Origin: Hepatocystis sp. ex Piliocolobus tephrosceles
Lineage: Eukaryota > Apicomplexa > Aconoidasida > Haemosporida > Plasmodiidae
Direction of reading: 5' to 3'
Assembly (NCBI GenBank): GCA_902459845.2
Contig: CABPSV020000585.1
Coordinates: 1 to 12,865, forward strand
DNA length: 12,865 bases
Below are positions 1 to 8,400 of this stretch, in pieces. Position 1 is the first letter of the stretch, and every line of letters starts with the position of its first letter. The translations under genes were made by a program, and so were the position numbers. A model generated the notes under the pieces. It worked only from the letters and a program-made list of their open reading frames with translations, did no database searches and had not been told where the DNA came from.

Positions 1-34
1 TTTATCTACTAAATGTTATAACACAAAAAACACG

Positions 35-68
<34 letters not shown>

Positions 69-199
69 TGCGATAAATAAATATGTTTATATATTTTTAT
101 AATTATATAAAATATTGTTATAGATTTAAACATGCGTTTTTTACTATTTGTATAATAAAAATTTTTTTTAAAGCAAAATTAAAAAATATACTGCAGGTT

Positions 200-236
<37 letters not shown>

Positions 237-1042
237 AAATTATTTTATAAACGTTTTCTACATTAGTTGATTTAACTTTTTTACAATTAAAAATGTTGGC
301 ATAAAAAAAAAAAAAAAATATGTAACCCTTATATCACACAAAGGAATTTAGCATTTTATTAGTGCCAAATTTTTTTTTTTTTTTTTTTTTTTACTTTGTA
401 TTATTTTAATTTTAAATTAGTTCATACCCATTTACTGATTTTTTTTTTATGGGAAAAAAATACCATAATCTATATATATATGCATATATATATTTAAAAA
501 AACCAAAACAAAAAAGTTTTACTTTTAATAAAAAAATGAAATATGCGAGTGTGTATAAAAGGTATAAGCTATTTTTTACATAATTTTAGAAAAGAAAATT
601 TTCGTAAGAACATAATAAAATTGTAAGATACATTTTACATTATACATGAACGGTTAAATTGTATACACAAGCGTATGTATAATTATATTAACATAGGTAA
701 TATACACATATATGCATGTATATATACATATGTTAGTGCATGTACTTATACGTGTATTTTGTGCATGTACACTTATATATGTATTTGTGCATGTAAACTA
801 TGCATTTCTATTTATTTTTTTTTTAAGCAGATTTTTGTAAATAAACTTAAATAAGAAAAAACAATAATTCAATATTAATTATAGTATTTTTTATAATTAA
901 ATTTTTTAAAATTTAAAGATTGTGTTGTTAGCATGGTAATTTTTATCACTATTTTTTTTTTTTTTTTTTTTTTTTTTTCTGTTTGAGTTTTTTAATCTAA
1001 TTTAGTTTATTTGTTGTAATATTTTTTTTTCATTTATTTAAA
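1..1042. other. Intergenic region upstream of the pyruvate carrier gene
   Basis: I see no convincing coding region on either strand here. The stretch is A+T-rich and holds homopolymer runs (29 A at 38-66, 23 T at 370-392, 27 T at 952-978), short TA runs (for example around 226-236 and 470-490), and a cluster of TGCATGTA octamers at 713-795. It ends at the start codon of the four-exon plus-strand gene, so it should contain that gene's promoter and 5' leader. No gene edge from further left can be recognised. Confidence 0.7.
713..795 (+). promoter_or_regulatory. Cluster of four TGCATGTA sites, possible ApiAP2 binding region
   Basis: The octamer TGCATGTA occurs at 713-720, 737-744, 762-769 and 788-795, so starts are 24, 25 and 26 bases apart. 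The cluster lies about 250-330 bases upstream of the carrier start codon. TGCATG-type cores are known targets of some Plasmodium ApiAP2 DNA-binding proteins. That this cluster acts as a promoter element is inference. It could also be a decayed tandem repeat of about 25 bp, because neighbouring bases are partly shared (gtgcatgtac twice). Confidence 0.35.
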
Positions 1043-1226
1043 ATGAATATTTTAAAATTAATTTTTTACCCCAATGTGATCCCTAAAATAAAGGATCGCA
1101 TAAGTGATTCCAATATGAACAATAATATAAAAAGAGCTTTGGGTAAAACATAAAAAAAAAAAAAAAAAATAATAAAATAAAATCATGTTAAAAGGTATTA
1201 CAAACAGTAAAAAGTGGCACATAAGC

Positions 1227-1304
<78 letters not shown>

Positions 1305-1960
1305 GTATATGTACATAGATACATGAATAAATGTTTACATTTACAGTTTCCGATACAGGTCTTTTATCTATTCACTTTTGGGCTCCAACATTTAAATGGT
1401 CTATAAGCATTGCAAATATTGTTGATATTAATAGAAGCCCTGACTTGTTATCCTTTCCACAGCAACTTGGTATTTTTTTTTTTTTTTTTTATAAAAAATT
1501 ACATAAATAATTACTGATTATATATATATTTAATAATTTTGTTCTACTTATTTTTATTAGCTATATTCCTCACTGGAGTGTTATTTGCTCGCTTCGCTTA
1601 TAAAATCAAACCAAGGAATATGAATCTGCTAACAAGTAAAATATAATAAAAATGATGACATTTTTTCTATTTTTATTAGCACTGTATAATGTTTTTAAAC
1701 GACTTACTCACAATGTGTTCATATCCATATACGTATAATGTAAGTTACGCATGCTCTAACTTATCTATTTATTTATTTATTATTTATTTATCTATCTGTA
1801 TGTTTACCTATTTTTAATAGTTAACCTATTTATGAGTATGACAGCGATGTATCAAATCGGACGTATTGCTATTTATAAATATGACCAAACTGAAAAAAGT
1901 AAAGATGAAAATAATAGCACGCCAGTAACAACTGAGAAATTAAGTTTGCTTAGAAAATAA
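1043..1960 (+). CDS. MPC2: Mitochondrial pyruvate carrier subunit, MPC2-like (four exons)
   Basis: The product is a subunit of the inner-mitochondrial-membrane pyruvate carrier, which works as a heterodimer of MPC1-type and MPC2-type proteins and brings cytosolic pyruvate into the matrix. Exons are 1043-1142, 1347-1469, 1561-1635 and 1821-1960. Introns are all GT...AG with phase 1 junctions, and the total of 438 nt encodes 145 residues. The family signature HFWAPTFKW lies at residues 43-51, followed by SIANIVDINRSPDLLSFPQQ, then RFAYKIKPRN at about 85-94 and a last hydrophobic stretch ending MYQIGRIAIYKY. HFWAPTFKW with PQQ is typical of MPC2, whereas RFAYK..PRN resembles MPC1, so the subtype is less sure than the family. 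The length fits (family about 105-150 residues). A hydrophilic tail of about 25 residues follows. An alternative exon 2 acceptor at 1357-1358 stays in frame and would drop four residues. None of the exons appears as a long open frame, so the gene is easily missed. Confidence 0.88.
1231..1294. repeat. Compound (CT)n-(AT)n microsatellite inside intron 1 of the carrier gene
   Basis: About 17 CT units run directly into about 15 AT units, in the first intron (1143-1346) of the carrier gene. The tract stays open in frames on both strands (Ser-Leu and Tyr-Ile on plus, Arg-Glu and Tyr-Ile on minus), which produces spurious open frames of 70-90 codons. Confidence 0.9.
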
Positions 1961-2576
1961 AAAAACTGAAAAATAAAAAAAATTAATATATTTATTTGCA
2001 AATATGAGTTTATTAATTTTTTTTATATCCTATTTATTTTTCCGTTTTTTTTGTTCATTTTTTCATTTGTTTACTTGTTCATTTGTTTATTTAGCATTTT
2101 TTTTTTCTTTTTTTATGTATCTTATCATACAACATAAACTAATCAGTATGTTACTGAAAATCATTATATTATTACTCCTAACAACTCCAAAAAACAAAAA
2201 AAATATATATTTAATTATTTATAAAACATATTAAAAAATAAAAACAAAAAAAATTTATGATAGTTTCAATTATGATTATCTAAAAACAAAAAATAAAAAT
2301 GGTTTTTATATAACTGACATAAAGTCGTTATATAAATATCAAGTGATAATGTTTAATTTTATTTTTATAAATAAAAAAAAAAAAAAAAAAAAAAAAAATG
2401 AGGACATATAATTGTTATGATAATATATATTTATTTGGTGCCACATAAAGTGCATAGAATGTATATATTTATCTACTTTTAAGTGATCATATTACTCAAT
2501 TTGTAAATAATTAAATTTTACTTTCATATACGTTATTTACTTTCATATATGTTAAAATTTCTTCGAGTATTAGTAT
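1961..2576. other. Convergent intergenic region with poly-A tract
   Basis: This stretch lies between the stop of the carrier gene and the stop of the minus-strand basic-protein gene, so it should hold both 3' untranslated regions. It contains a run of 26 A at 2373-2398. A 76-codon plus-strand frame at 2004-2234 is a Phe/Leu/Ile string created by T-rich DNA with no recognisable protein feature, and I do not treat it as a gene. Confidence 0.65.
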
Positions 2577-2921
2577 TTAATTTTCATTTTCTTGGATCTG
2601 TTCTACCACATTTTGATAATTTTTTAGTTTTTGTTTTATTTCTTTCAAATGTTGTTTAATTAACATTTTTTTTTTGATAAATTTATTTATGTAATTTAAT
2701 CTCAATTTTTTTTCTTTTTTTGAATTAGGGAAAACAAAATTTAATATTTTATGCTCCATTTTAACACGTCTTCTTATCTTTTTTTTCATTTTTTGTTCAT
2801 GTTTTTTTTTGCTTTTTTTTCTTTCAGAAAATATGTGTAACATTATGTTATCTTCTATTGCGCTATTTAAATCAACTTCAATGTTAAATTTTTTAATAAG
2901 TCTCTTTTTAACGCCTATCAT
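2577..2921 (-). CDS. Small highly basic protein of unknown function
   Basis: This is a 114-residue single-exon open frame. Its start codon follows an A-rich leader (gttaaaaaATG on the minus strand) with an in-frame stop just upstream, which supports the chosen start. I do not recognise a family. The protein starts MIGVKKRLIKKFNIEVDLNS, has Lys/Arg clusters RKKSKKK and KMKKKIRRR at about residues 34-52 that resemble nuclear or nucleolar localisation signals, and a Lys-rich, probably helical second half (KEIKQKLKNYQNVVEQIQ) ending in an acidic NENEN-type tail. No signal peptide or membrane segment is seen. Its composition differs from random A+T-rich frames: it uses Met, Val, Asp, Glu and Gln and is not a Phe/Ile string. 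A small RNA-binding or ribosome-biogenesis protein is one guess from charge alone. Confidence 0.6.
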   Translation of the reverse strand: MIGVKKRLIKKFNIEVDLNSAIEDNIMLHIFSERKKSKKKHEQKMKKKIRRRVKMEHKILNFVFPNSKKEKKLRLNYINKFIKKKMLIKQHLKEIKQKLKNYQNVVEQIQENEN

Positions 2922-3481
2922 TTTTTAACTTGTTTTTGTTTGAGTAAAACTTGTGGTTAATAAAATTATAAATTCAAGCGTATTTACCTATATATATCAT
3001 ATATATATATATATATATATACATGCAAGTATATTTATATATATACACGTAAATATATTTATAATGTATGTTTAAACAAATGGTGGAACAATGAAAAAAA
3101 AAATAAAGAATAAAAAACACTAGCTTTTATACCTGCATACAATGAATAAAAAAAAAAAATAAATATATTGTATTATTCCATCAATACTCAAAAATAACAT
3201 AAAAAATAAAATATATTTTGTTAAGAAAAAAATAAATTCTTTGTTCCTATTTTTTCATAAATTACATAGTTTTATAAAAAAAAAATAATAATAATTGAAA
3301 AAATGTATAATTAAAAACTGATATAATTCGTACCAAAATTCACAAAAAAATAAAAAAAATAAATAATATATCAAAAAAAAAAATAAAAGTAATTCAACAA
3401 TTAAAACTAATTCTATATTAAAAAAAAAATGAAATAAATTTTTTATTCATTACAAATAAATAAAAATTTTAATGATAAGGC

Positions 3482-3512
<31 letters not shown>

Positions 3513-3963
3513 AAAAAAAAGCATAAAAAAAGTATAAACATAATATAGCATTGTGTGGCGTTATATATATTTTTCTTTAAAAATGTAAAAATTATGTAGC
3601 GCTTATCTTTTTAGTACGAGCATGTAATATTTATATTATTACATATAAATGTATGTTTTTATTTTTTTTATTTTTTTACTTAATATAAGTTTGTAAAATA
3701 ATAAAACAAATTACATAGATCAGAGTGTCGTATTATTTTTCGATTTTATTATTTTTTTCTTTTTTTTTGAAAAACTTTTGTTATGGGTTAAACTAAAAAA
3801 GTATAAATAAAAAATAAAAGTAAGCACAATAATAATAATAATAATAATAATAATAGTTTAATAATAGTTTAATAAATATTATTAAATATTTTAAAGAATG
3901 TTTTTATGATGAAAAAAGGGTAAAACAGTACCAAAATATAGTGGAGTTTTTTTATTACAACAG

Positions 3964-3993
<30 letters not shown>
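2922..3993. other. Divergent intergenic region (shared promoter space)
   Basis: This region of about 1.07 kb separates two divergent genes, the basic-protein gene (minus) and the RPC7-like gene (plus), so it must hold both promoters and 5' leaders. It contains a TA repeat near 3000-3020, a run of 28 A at 3482-3509, an AAT triplet run at about 3829-3854, and a run of 29 A at 3966-3994 that ends with the A of the downstream start codon. I found no coding signal. A 60-codon minus-strand frame at 3869-4051 translates a poly-T run and is not supported. Confidence 0.65.
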
Positions 3994-3996
<3 letters not shown>

Positions 3997-4762
3997 AATC
4001 CGAGCAAAGTGAAGCTAGACGAAAAGGGTTAGTGGTGATAAATATATACATACATATATATGTAAAAATTTATGTATACATTCTTATGTGCAAACACTTA
4101 TGTATACATTCATATGTGCAAACACTTATGTATACATTCATATGTGCAAACACTTATGTATACATTCATATGTGCAAACACTTATGTATACATTCATATG
4201 TGCAAACACTTATGTATACATTCATATGCGCAAACATTTATGTGTAAATTCATATATGCTGCAAAAGTTTATGTACGCGTACGTATATGTAAGACAAAAT
4301 TCAACTAAAATTTCGACTTAATATGTACGTTATTTAAGTTTAAACATAATGATTTATAAAAAAATATTTCATTTTCATTTTTTTTTAGTTACAGTTGGTA
4401 ATGATTTTAATTTGCAAAGAGTTTTACCTAAATTTGACATGAACAGTTATAATGAAGACTTTGTGATTACAAATCATATTTTAAGATATCATATGAAAAA
4501 TATAGACATATATAATTATAAAAAAAATAAAATATATGACAAAAATGAATTAAATTTATATAAAAAACAGGTAATAAATACGGACAACATGCATTACTAC
4601 CCTTACGAGTTATATTTTAATACATATAAAAATATTTATAAAGAAGAAAAAATACTTTTAAACTTACCAAATAAATTAAAAAACGCAGAAGAAAATGAAA
4701 ATGAAGATAAAGATGAACGAGACGAAAGGGAAAAAGATAAAGACACTATTAATAATGCATCA

Positions 4763-4842
<80 letters not shown>

Positions 4843-5242
4843 AATAAACTAACGAACAACACACCGAACAAACAAACGAATGAACGTATTTGTTTAATAA
4901 AAAATACCCAGCGAATGCTTCAACGAATGGGAAAAAAGTGGATAAATAAATTACTAAATAGTTACTGTGTGTTTATTTTATTTAACTATTTTTTTTATTA
5001 TTTCAGTTTAATTACATATATATATACATTACATATACATATACCCACACGCGTACATCCGTACGTACATATGAGCATCGAAATATATATATTCATACAC
5101 ATGTATCAATTTATTTTGTATTTTCCTAATTTTAGATGAATTCGAAGAAGAGCATATATCAGAAGACGATGATTATAATTTCGATTATAATAAAAGTGAA
5201 GATGAATTAGAAAATGAAGATCCAGATGAAAATGTTATATAA
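3994..5242 (+). CDS. Acidic-tailed protein, candidate RNA polymerase III subunit RPC7/Rpc31 (three exons)
   Basis: Exons are 3994-4027, 4389-4763 and 5136-5242. The introns (361 and 372 nt) begin gttagt and gtaaaa and end with ttttttag and ttttag, with phase 1 junctions. The total of 516 nt gives 171 residues. Residues 18-27 read FNLQRVLPKF, followed by the central ELYFNTYKNIYKEE and LPNKLKN, a charged Glu/Asp/Lys linker, and a C-terminal tail of about 35 residues rich in Asp/Glu with aromatic residues (DDDYNFDYNK...) ending DPDENVI. RPC7/Rpc31 proteins share this order: an N-terminal Phe-Asn/LP segment, a central ERYSKRYMKVYKEE-like stretch, and an acidic D/E-Y-F tail. They have a structural and initiation role in the Pol III C82-C34-C31 module in the nucleus. 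The assignment rests on remembered pattern similarity and is tentative. The acceptor at 4393-4394 is an in-frame alternative. The exon 2 frame also reads on into a poly-Lys run, which I interpret as intron. Its CDS overlaps the neighbouring cofactor D CDS by 8 bp. Confidence 0.6.
4067..4262 (+). repeat. 28-bp intronic minisatellite (five near-identical copies plus degenerate ends)
   Basis: Clean units of 28 bp start at 4095, 4123, 4151, 4179 and 4207. The unit begins cacttatgtatacattc and ends catatgtgcaaa. The fifth copy has one change (catatgcg). A diverged copy precedes (4067-4094) and another follows (4235 to about 4262). Each unit contains the palindromes TGTATACA and CATATG. The array lies inside intron 1 of the RPC7-like gene. 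Because 28 is not a multiple of 3 and the unit lacks stops in all three plus frames, the array opens three overlapping frames of 71-78 codons, none of which I regard as a protein. Confidence 0.93.
4766..4840 (+). repeat. 75-base poly-A tract next to an intron donor
   Basis: An uninterrupted run of 75 A begins two bases after the first base of intron 2 of the RPC7-like gene (donor G|GTAAAA at 4763/4764). Read as coding it would give about 25 consecutive lysines followed by a stop. Splicing it out instead gives an in-frame acidic C-terminus, so I take it as intronic. It is about 2.5 times longer than any other homopolymer in the window. Confidence 0.9.
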
Positions 5243-5472
5243 TGTTATAAGGAACTTGTAAAAATTTGGATATTTCAGAAACAGCTATTTTTATTTGACA
5301 TTCTTTTTTATCATTTTTTAAAGAATCTGAAAATTGAGTATTTATTAATAAATCAAGAACACTTTGCAAATCTTCATAACTGCTGAATAAATAATTTTGA
5401 AAATCGTTAGGAGAGATGAAGTTAATATTTGTATAAAAATATTCACTTGTGAATTCCCTTATTTTAGGATAC
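5235..5472 (-). other. TBCD: TBCD last exon with conserved C-terminus
   Basis: An acceptor ttttttggcag is followed at 5472 by 79 open codons starting YPKIREFTSEYFYTNINF, containing SSYEDLQSVLDLL and ending ISKFLQVPYNII plus stop (5235-5237). This matches the C-terminal end of cofactor D in order and spacing (human FPLIRKTTASQVYETLL ... RNRLCDLLGVP). The exon needs two bases (AG) from the previous exon to make the Arg before Tyr. The intron is 5473-5712 (240 nt) with a (TA)n tract at about 5497-5520. It is too short to stand out as an open frame because it has no internal Met start. Confidence 0.85.
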
Positions 5473-8400
5473 CTGCCAAAAAATAAAAATAAAAAAATAT
5501 ATATATATATATATATATATGTAAGTGTTTATGCATATGTATGTGTATATGCATATGTATAAGTTTAAAAAGAATAACTTATTTGTACATGCAAATGTTT
5601 ACAAAATGGATATGACATTTAGCATTGGTAAGGAAAAAGGGGTGTTTCATTTTTTATATGAATTTTATTTTTATTTTTTTAAATGGTAAAAATGCACATC
5701 CGACATACTTACCTAAAAATAAAGAATAAAATTTAAAAAACAAAACGCTGTAAAATTATTAATGATTGAAAATCTGATAAAAGAATTAACACTATTTAAA
5801 AATATTTCTAATTGCTTTAAATTAAAATTATTTAAATAATATAAAATTTTAATTAAACATATATTTACATATGGTAATAATTCAATTTTCATGTGATATT
5901 CTTTTTTAATTTGTTTGTTTAGTTTTCTTTTTATACGCTTTTCCAATTTTCTGTTTATTTTATCTGTATTATAGTTATTACAGCTGTTGTCATTACAACT
6001 GTTGTCGTTACAACTGTTTTCATTACAACTGTTGTTATTACAACTGTTGTTATTATAAGTGCTATTCATTAATATTATATTATTCTCAAAAAATATATTA
6101 TAATTATATTATTTATATGGTTAACATTGTCGTGCATATATATACTATTTTTTTCTTCTTTTTTCTTTATATTATTATAATAATTAAAAATTGTATCAAC
6201 AATAGAATAGTCATAATTTTTAAAATAAATTATATAATAGCGTATATATAAAAATAAAATATTATCTCTAATGTACCCAAATGTATATATATCTTTATAC
6301 TTCACTAAAAATTCTAAAAATAAAAATTCAACTGATTTTGATTTTCCTTTGTTAATTAAGTTTGTATATTCATATTTGCTATATTCAGTATAAGACGAAT
6401 AGTAACATAAAGCAGTAAAAAAACCTCTTATCAAATAATAATTATATTTGTTTAAAAATAAGAGATAAAATATATGACTATATAAATAAGTTTCGTTATA
6501 TTCCAAATATTTTATAACACTAATATTCTTTTTTGTTTTATCTAATAAAAAATGAACATCTTTAATTAAATTTTCATCTTCTATTGACATTTTTTCTTCT
6601 CCTTCGCTAAGGTTTATTTCGTCTATAAAATTGTTGTTAATGTGTACGTTTTCGAACATTAATTCGGTTTGTCCCGTTTTTTCGTTTTGTCCCGTTTTTT
6701 CGTTTTGTCCCGTTTTTTCTTTTTTTTCCGTTTCTTCGCTTTTTTCCGTTTCTTCGTTTTTTTCCGTTTCTTCGTTTTTTTCCGTTTTTTCGTTTTTTTC
6801 CGTTTCTTCGTTTTTTTCGGTTTCTTCGTTTTTTTCGGTTTCTTCGTTTTTTTCGTTTTTTTCATTTTTTCCACCGTTTTCAGTACGCTCACTCCAATTG
6901 GTACATTCATCCTCCACGTTTGTCTTATTTCCCCTTATAATTCCTTTGCGTGTTGAGTTAAACTTATTTTTGTGAAAAATCGAAAAACTAGTATATTTTA
7001 AAGCATAATTGTATAAATATATAAAGTTGTTAATTTTGTTAAATATTGTTTTAATAAGATTATATTTATAATTTTTGTTTAAAAATAAAGGTGTAATTTC
7101 TTCTTCATATTTACAAATACATTTTTTTATTTTCTTTATTTTTTTAGTACATTTTGAAAGAGTATTTTCATTTTTATAAGTGTCAAAATTGTTTTCTATT
7201 TTTTTAGATAGACAAGCGTTTTTTTTATTTATTCCGACCATGTCACCTAGGTAATCATTACTATACTTATTCGTTTTGTCAATCCCTGGATCGTTTCGAT
7301 ATGTTTGGTCTGTTTGTTTTTTTCGGCTATCCTCTTTCGGCTGTTGTTTGTTCTTTTTTAAATATATAGGTTCGTGATAATCACACACGTGAGTAACCAT
7401 ATGTTTAAACACTGTCGAAATATTTGTTGAATAGCTACTTAAATACTGGTAAATATTAATTTTACTTTTTCTTATATTATCATCAAATTTTTTTTTTAAA
7501 AATAACTCATAAGGGAAATCATGACAGTATTTGTTAAAAACAATGTTAAAACTAAAATGATCCATTTCTTGTTTATCATTAAAAGTAGCATAATTATATA
7601 AATAATTTAATAAAAATAAACACATCTTATGTGTTCGTATATTTTTTTCACATAATAATTTTAACAATAATTGAATAAATATATTTATATATATTTTTTT
7701 TATTTCAAATAGAACATACATATATATAATTTTTTTTTTTGTTTTTTGTTTTTTTTGATCATTTATTTTTGTTTCTTTTTTTTTTTCGTCTATTAATTTC
7801 ATTTTTATATTATTATCATCCTCTTCATCTTCGTAACTAGCATCCGAGTCAAACTCTTCATAAAAATAATTTTTATCCAATACAGTGTTTGTTCCGTTTG
7901 TTTCATTTGTTTCTCCCTTATCAATGTGTATACTGTTTTTCATTGTGTTTAAGATAGTACTATCCTTTTCTATATGTTTTCTTTTTCCATCAATATGATC
8001 ATATTTTATATTCTCTACTGACATTTCTAATTGAATATTTGTATTTATCACTTTTTTTTTTTTTTTTTGTGATTCCCTTTGAAAAAAGTAGAGTGGGTAT
8101 GAAGTTAATAAATAAGCAGTAAGACCTAAACAAATTTCTCGAACAAAAACATGAGAATCACCTATATCATTTTCAAAAACATATTCTTGTAAATATAAAA
8201 TTAATATACTAGCTATTTTGTTTATATTTAAATTAAATTCAAATATTTCTTTATTCATAGTTTTACTTTCTTCTTTTACTCTTTCCCAATCAACTCTTTT
8301 TATTACAAATTCAACACCCTTTTTTAAATAAAAACTTGTATTTCGATATTTCTTTTTAAACTTTTTATTACCACCGTCACTACTGCAACTGTTACTGCAA

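Noticed and set aside
1058..1324. Minus-strand 88-codon frame with Tyr-Ile and Arg-Glu repeats
   Set aside because: It is a translation of the TA and CT microsatellite in intron 1 of the plus-strand carrier gene and overlaps its first exon antisense; no protein features.
1185..1406. Plus-strand 73-codon frame with Ser-Leu and Tyr-Ile repeats
   Set aside because: It crosses the intron microsatellite and then reads exon 2 of the carrier in the wrong frame.
2004..2234. Plus-strand 76-codon hydrophobic frame
   Set aside because: T-rich low-complexity DNA; the Phe/Leu/Ile string has no motif and lies in the expected 3' UTR of the carrier gene.
4032..4321. Three overlapping plus-strand frames of His/Cys/Tyr/Ile repeats (metal-binding-like CKH/CAN motifs)
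   Set aside because: They are the three frames of the 28-bp intronic minisatellite; the apparent Cys-His spacing follows from the repeat, not from a zinc-binding fold.
4349..4843. 164-residue protein with a poly-Lys C-terminus
   Set aside because: Its first 13 codons lie in the intron before the acceptor at 4387-4388 and the Lys run is intron 2; the spliced 171-residue model has consistent phases and a family-like tail.
4915..5139. Plus-strand 74-codon frame
   Set aside because: Lies within intron 2 of the RPC7-like gene and ends just after the acceptor in the wrong frame.
5978..6060. Spaced 15-bp repeats considered as a CRISPR-like array
   Set aside because: The units are directly adjacent with no spacers and the genome is eukaryotic; it is a simple tandem repeat.
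6631..6975. Plus and minus frames rich in Phe-Ser-Val or Lys-Thr over the TBCD 18-bp repeat
   Set aside because: Shadow frames of a stop-free coding repeat; the TBCD frame is supported by conserved flanks.
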